A DNA stretch of 64,000 nt from JBCAXA01 sp038534295 (GTDB lineage: Bacteria > Pseudomonadota > Gammaproteobacteria > Steroidobacterales > Woeseiaceae), in contig JBCAXA010000004.1 in the NCBI GenBank assembly GCA_038534295.1, forward strand, positions 1-64,000, read 5' to 3'. Shown piece by piece: positions 61,148-64,000 of the stretch. A program made the position numbers and the translations under genes. Numbering within the stretch: the first letter of the stretch is position 1; each line of letters begins with the position of its first letter. The notes beneath the pieces are model-generated. The model was not told where the DNA came from and ran no database searches. It saw only the letters and a program-made list of their open reading frames with translations.

Positions 61148-61675
61148 TCAGGGTCGAATTTCGATCGGCGTACCGTTGTTGGTCATCAGCCAGATGTCGA
61201 TCATGGCTGAATTCGATACGGCGATGCAGCCGTCGGTCCAGTCCGCGGTGCGGTAGAACTCGGTGGAGTACTTTGGCTCGTTTGGGCGGCCGTGAATCAT
61301 GATCAGACCGCCCGGCGACAGACCGCGAGCACGCGCTTGTGCCCGGTCGGCCGCGTTTGGATACGAAATGTGTATCGACAAAAAGAAGTCGCTGTCCGGA
61401 TTACGAACACCGAGCCGGTACTCGCCTTCCGGAGTGCGAGAATCACCCTCTTCGGTTTTGTGGCCGCTTGGTTCCTGACCAAGCGACACTGGGAAGCTGG
61501 CGAGCACCTGTTCGCCCTGCAACAGATACAAACGTCGATCGCTCTTGTCGACGAGCACTCTGTCGGCCAGCGGCAATGTGTTCGCTGCCAGCGTCGGCGC
61601 TAGGCAAAGCGATAAGAGCAGAGTCGTAAGTCGCAACGTCAAACCGTCGTTATTCTCGCGCGCGCAGAATGTCAT
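61148..61675 (-). CDS. L,D-transpeptidase family protein (YkuD domain)
   Basis: Secreted YkuD-fold enzyme, 175 aa. The start overlaps the upstream gene (ATGA at 61672-61675), but a TTG at 61642 gives a cleaner signal peptide (LTLRLTTLLLSLCLAPTLAA). Catalytic motif MIHGRPN and TDGCIAVSN with the Cys intact; the TDGC in place of SHGC is the version seen in YafK-like members. Role: 3-3 crosslinks, protein attachment or its removal; not decidable here. Confidence 0.87.
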   Translation of the reverse strand: MTFCARENNDGLTLRLTTLLLSLCLAPTLAANTLPLADRVLVDKSDRRLYLLQGEQVLASFPVSLGQEPSGHKTEEGDSRTPEGEYRLGVRNPDSDFFLSIHISYPNAADRAQARARGLSPGGLIMIHGRPNEPKYSTEFYRTADWTDGCIAVSNSAMIDIWLMTNNGTPIEIRP

Positions 61676-62130
61676 TGCCTTTTGGACTTTGCAACGACGT
61701 CGGTCTGATCTCGTTCGATCAGTCGACGACCGACGATCAGCCCCAGCGCGAAACCAATCGCGCCTGCCAGCATCGTGTAGAGCGGCAGATAGGCAAACAG
61801 CAAACGCGGATCGCGAGCGCCAGTGCGCAGTGCATCAATGTCGTAGTGCCAGAGGATATGCAAATACAGCGACAGGCCGACCGCCGGCACCGCGAAGCCC
61901 AGGGTCGCCAACGGCCAGCGCGGATCCGGCCGCCACCATCGGCCGCGATTTCGAATCAAGGCGAAAACGGCCAAGCATAGGACCGCGACCAGCGGCACCA
62001 TATTGCGAGCCACCGTATCGAGCTCCGACTCGACGTCGGCGATGAAGAGCGCCGCCGCGGCGAGCGGCATCGCCACGGTAAGGGCTCGGATGGCGATCAG
62101 ACGCCAATTGAGAGGTTCGGCAGGTTTCAC
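61672..62130 (-). CDS. Multi-pass membrane protein of unknown function (152 aa)
   Basis: Four hydrophobic segments near residues 15-32, 43-60, 72-92 and 112-134, with a basic, Trp-rich loop after the second (RNRGRWWRPDPRW). No family recognised. First gene of a minus-strand run with the L,D-transpeptidase (4-nt overlap) and ppnN. Divergent from the AstE/AspA-like gene. Confidence 0.65.
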   Translation of the reverse strand: MKPAEPLNWRLIAIRALTVAMPLAAAALFIADVESELDTVARNMVPLVAVLCLAVFALIRNRGRWWRPDPRWPLATLGFAVPAVGLSLYLHILWHYDIDALRTGARDPRLLFAYLPLYTMLAGAIGFALGLIVGRRLIERDQTDVVAKSKRQ

Positions 62131-62229
62131 AGCGGGGAATTCCCGTACTTTTTCACAGTAATCGAACCGCTAGTCTGAGAAACTATCGTAAAGTCACAGG
62201 TAACTTTAGGTCGCGGAACGATATTTCCG

Positions 62230-63513
62230 ATGCGTTTGGGCCGAAAAATTGCGGTACTGGGACTGCTGCTGGCGACGACCGTTGCGTCGGTGCAAGCGCA
62301 GAGCGTCAGTATCGGCGAAGCGGAACCCGTTGAACAGACGGAAGCCGTACCTGCCCCTGTGCCCGCCGCACCGACCGCCGCGCCGTCGCCAGGACCACCG
62401 CCGAAGAACGAGCCACCGACTCGCGAGATCCCGTTGGCGGACGCCGTCGAACGGGCCCGCGGCGATGCCCTGCCGCTGCGCCTGCTCGGCGAAAGCGTGC
62501 CGCCCGCGAGCTACCGACGCTTGTCCTGGTCCGGGACGGAACTGTTCGAGGGAATACCCGTCACCTCACCGGTGCTGGTCGTCAACGGCAAGCGACCCGG
62601 CCCGACCTTGTGTCTGACCGCGGCGGTCCACGGCGACGAACTGAACGGTATCGAAATGGTACGGCGCGTGATGCACGAGCTGCGTCCGGAAAAACTCGCC
62701 GGTGCGGTGATCGGCGTGCCCATCGTCAATGTGCAGGGATTTAAGCGAGGCACTCGCTATCTCCCCGACCGACGTGACTTGAATCGATACTTTCCCGGCA
62801 ACGCGCGTGGCAGCGCCGCGTCACGTATCGCTCGGTCGTTTTTTACCGAGATCGTCGTGCACTGTGACGCTCTGGTCGATTTGCATACGGGCTCGTTCGA
62901 GCGCGCCAACCTTCCGCAGCTACGCGCCGACATGCGCATTCCCGACGTCGTCACACTGACCGAAGGCTTTGGCGCAACCGTCATCTTAAACAGCGTGCCG
63001 CGCGCAGGTACGCTGCGCCACGAGGCGACGATGGTCGGAATACCAACCGTCACGCTCGAAGCTGGTGGCCCCGGGCGCTTAGAACTCGACGAAGTCGATC
63101 ACGGCGTCAAAGGCATTGAAACGCTTTTGAATACGCTCGGCATGGTCAACAAAGTCAGCCTCTGGGGAGCGCCCGAACAGGTCTACTACAAGTCGACCTG
63201 GGTCCGCGCCGATCGCGGCGGCATATTACTGAACGAGGTCGAGCTTGGCGCCCGGGTTAGGAGCGGTGATTTGCTCGGCACGATTACCGATCCAATTACC
63301 AACGCACAAACGCGGATCTACGCACCGAAGGACGGCCGAGTCATTGGCCTGGCGCGCAACCAGGTCGTGATGCCGGGGTTCGCGGCCTACCATCTCGGAC
63401 TCGACAAAGCGGGCCCGCCGCCGATGATTGGTTCGGAAGCCAAGCCCGGTGAGCCGGTAGCAACAGCGCCCGCCGAGATGACGACGGACGCTGTGGATGA
63501 GGAAGGGTCTTAG
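62230..63513 (+). CDS. Secreted succinylglutamate desuccinylase/aspartoacylase-like protein
   Basis: M14-like zinc hydrolase of the AstE/AspA family, 427 aa. Signal peptide (1-23), Pro/Ala-rich linker to about residue 65, then the catalytic domain: LCLTAAVHGDELNGIEM with zinc His and Glu, DLNRYFPG, and LVDLHTGSFERANLPQLR with the second His. A C-terminal barrel (VRADRGGILLNEVELGARVRSGDLLGTITDP, from about 335) resembles a biotinyl/lipoyl-type hammerhead. Signal plus domain suggests a periplasmic amidase; substrate unknown. Confidence 0.87.
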   Translation: MRLGRKIAVLGLLLATTVASVQAQSVSIGEAEPVEQTEAVPAPVPAAPTAAPSPGPPPKNEPPTREIPLADAVERARGDALPLRLLGESVPPASYRRLSWSGTELFEGIPVTSPVLVVNGKRPGPTLCLTAAVHGDELNGIEMVRRVMHELRPEKLAGAVIGVPIVNVQGFKRGTRYLPDRRDLNRYFPGNARGSAASRIARSFFTEIVVHCDALVDLHTGSFERANLPQLRADMRIPDVVTLTEGFGATVILNSVPRAGTLRHEATMVGIPTVTLEAGGPGRLELDEVDHGVKGIETLLNTLGMVNKVSLWGAPEQVYYKSTWVRADRGGILLNEVELGARVRSGDLLGTITDPITNAQTRIYAPKDGRVIGLARNQVVMPGFAAYHLGLDKAGPPPMIGSEAKPGEPVATAPAEMTTDAVDEEGS

Positions 63514-63552
63514 AGCAATTCCATCCGGTCAGCGACGCTGCAGTCGCCGACG

Positions 63553-64000
63553 TTAGAACGCCGGGCTATTACGCAACGCCGCAATACGCTCGTCCAGCGG
63601 CGGGTGCGTGCTCATCAGACGTTGCAGCGTGCTGGCAGAACCGCTCGGTCGAATGCCGAATGCGGCCAACTGCTGCGGCAAACCGTCGTCGCTCTGACCG
63701 CGTTTCAGCCGTTCGAGCGCGGCGACCATCTTGTTCGTACCGGCGAGTCGGGCACCGCCTGCATCAGCACGGTATTCGCGCTGGCGCGAGAACCACGCGA
63801 CGATAAAGTAGGCGAGAAAGCCAAACAGGATCTGCGCGACGATGCTCGACACGAAATAGCCGATACCGACGCCACCTTCGTTTTTGAACACGACCCGGTC
63901 AACGAAATAACCGACGATCCGTGACAAAAACACTACGAACGTGTTTACAACGCCTTGGATCAGCGTCAACGTGATCATGTCGCCGTTGGCAACGTGCGAG
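63553..64000 (-). CDS. htpX: Protease HtpX, C-terminal part (truncated by window edge)
   Basis: Membrane zinc metalloprotease of heat-shock quality control. The open frame continues past base 64000 (SHVANGDMITLTLIQGVVNTFVVFLSR), so the start and the HExxH are outside. Visible are a membrane helix pair, REYRADAGGARLAG (the Glu ligand region) and STHPPLDERIAALR at the C-terminus. Convergent with the AstE/AspA-like gene after 39 bp. Confidence 0.93.
   Translation of the reverse strand, partial: SHVANGDMITLTLIQGVVNTFVVFLSRIVGYFVDRVVFKNEGGVGIGYFVSSIVAQILFGFLAYFIVAWFSRQREYRADAGGARLAGTNKMVAALERLKRGQSDDGLPQQLAAFGIRPSGSASTLQRLMSTHPPLDERIAALRNSPAF

Overview
The window is a high-GC (by eye about 60%) bacterial chromosome segment, and gene content and order point to a gammaproteobacterium. 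The clearest evidence is a block from about 24.6 to 46.8 kb. It reads chpC-chpA-pilJ-pilI-pilH-pilG / gshB-apbE-tonB-yqgE-ruvX-pyrB-pyrK-like / three PilT-type ATPases / yggS-proC-yggT, which from memory matches the pil-chp to pilT/pilU neighbourhood of Pseudomonas aeruginosa (pilK, chpB, pyrR and pyrC are missing; apbE and a pyrK-like gene are extra). A run of exactly 100 N at 40777-40876 shows this is a scaffold, probably a draft or metagenome-assembled genome. I cannot fix the order; it is not a close Pseudomonas.

Left end (1-12.3 kb): the 5' end of a 16S rRNA gene on the minus strand, with tandem rrn promoters P1 and P2, an A-rich UP element and a boxA. Then a secreted protein of unknown function, tyrS, an M23 cell-wall peptidase, anmK and a cytoplasmic-looking gamma-glutamyltransferase homologue, ppk1 converging on ppx, erpA, a bactofilin and a coiled-coil membrane protein.

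12.3-24.6 kb: a five-copy 117-bp tandem repeat, hemJ, rppH, tyrA, pdxH, a small CPXCG protein and a propeller-amidohydrolase fusion that has lost its metal-binding motif. There follows a candidate small RNA with a sigma-54 promoter, three A-rich AAN-type motifs and a strong terminator (about 18.15-18.35 kb), which I consider the most interesting element. Next come a membrane-anchored HExxH protein, a family-6 DNA glycosylase, an inositol-phosphatase-like enzyme, a PduO-type cobalamin adenosyltransferase, a MarR regulator with its own inverted repeat, ampE-ampD and rsmE. anmK and ampD together give muropeptide recycling.

24.6-47.9 kb: the Pil-Chp chemosensory operon for type IV pilus twitching, a glutathione/TonB/pyrimidine operon, a 263-bp tandem repeat interrupted by the scaffold gap, three retraction-type ATPases, yggS-proC-yggT, a DUF4426 lipoprotein and an HU-like protein.

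47.9-64 kb: TerB-like protein, alpha/beta hydrolase and cation/proton antiporter in one minus-strand operon; a coiled-coil helix-hairpin-helix protein and an OmpA-like protein; a secreted amidohydrolase, FKBP lipoprotein and msrB; an osmoprotectant-type ABC importer whose binding protein is fused in front of its permease; htpG with a sigma-32-type promoter; three small unknown ORFs; ppnN, an L,D-transpeptidase and a membrane protein; a secreted AstE/AspA-like protein; and the 3' part of htpX running off the right edge. No tRNA, CRISPR, insertion sequence or prophage was seen.
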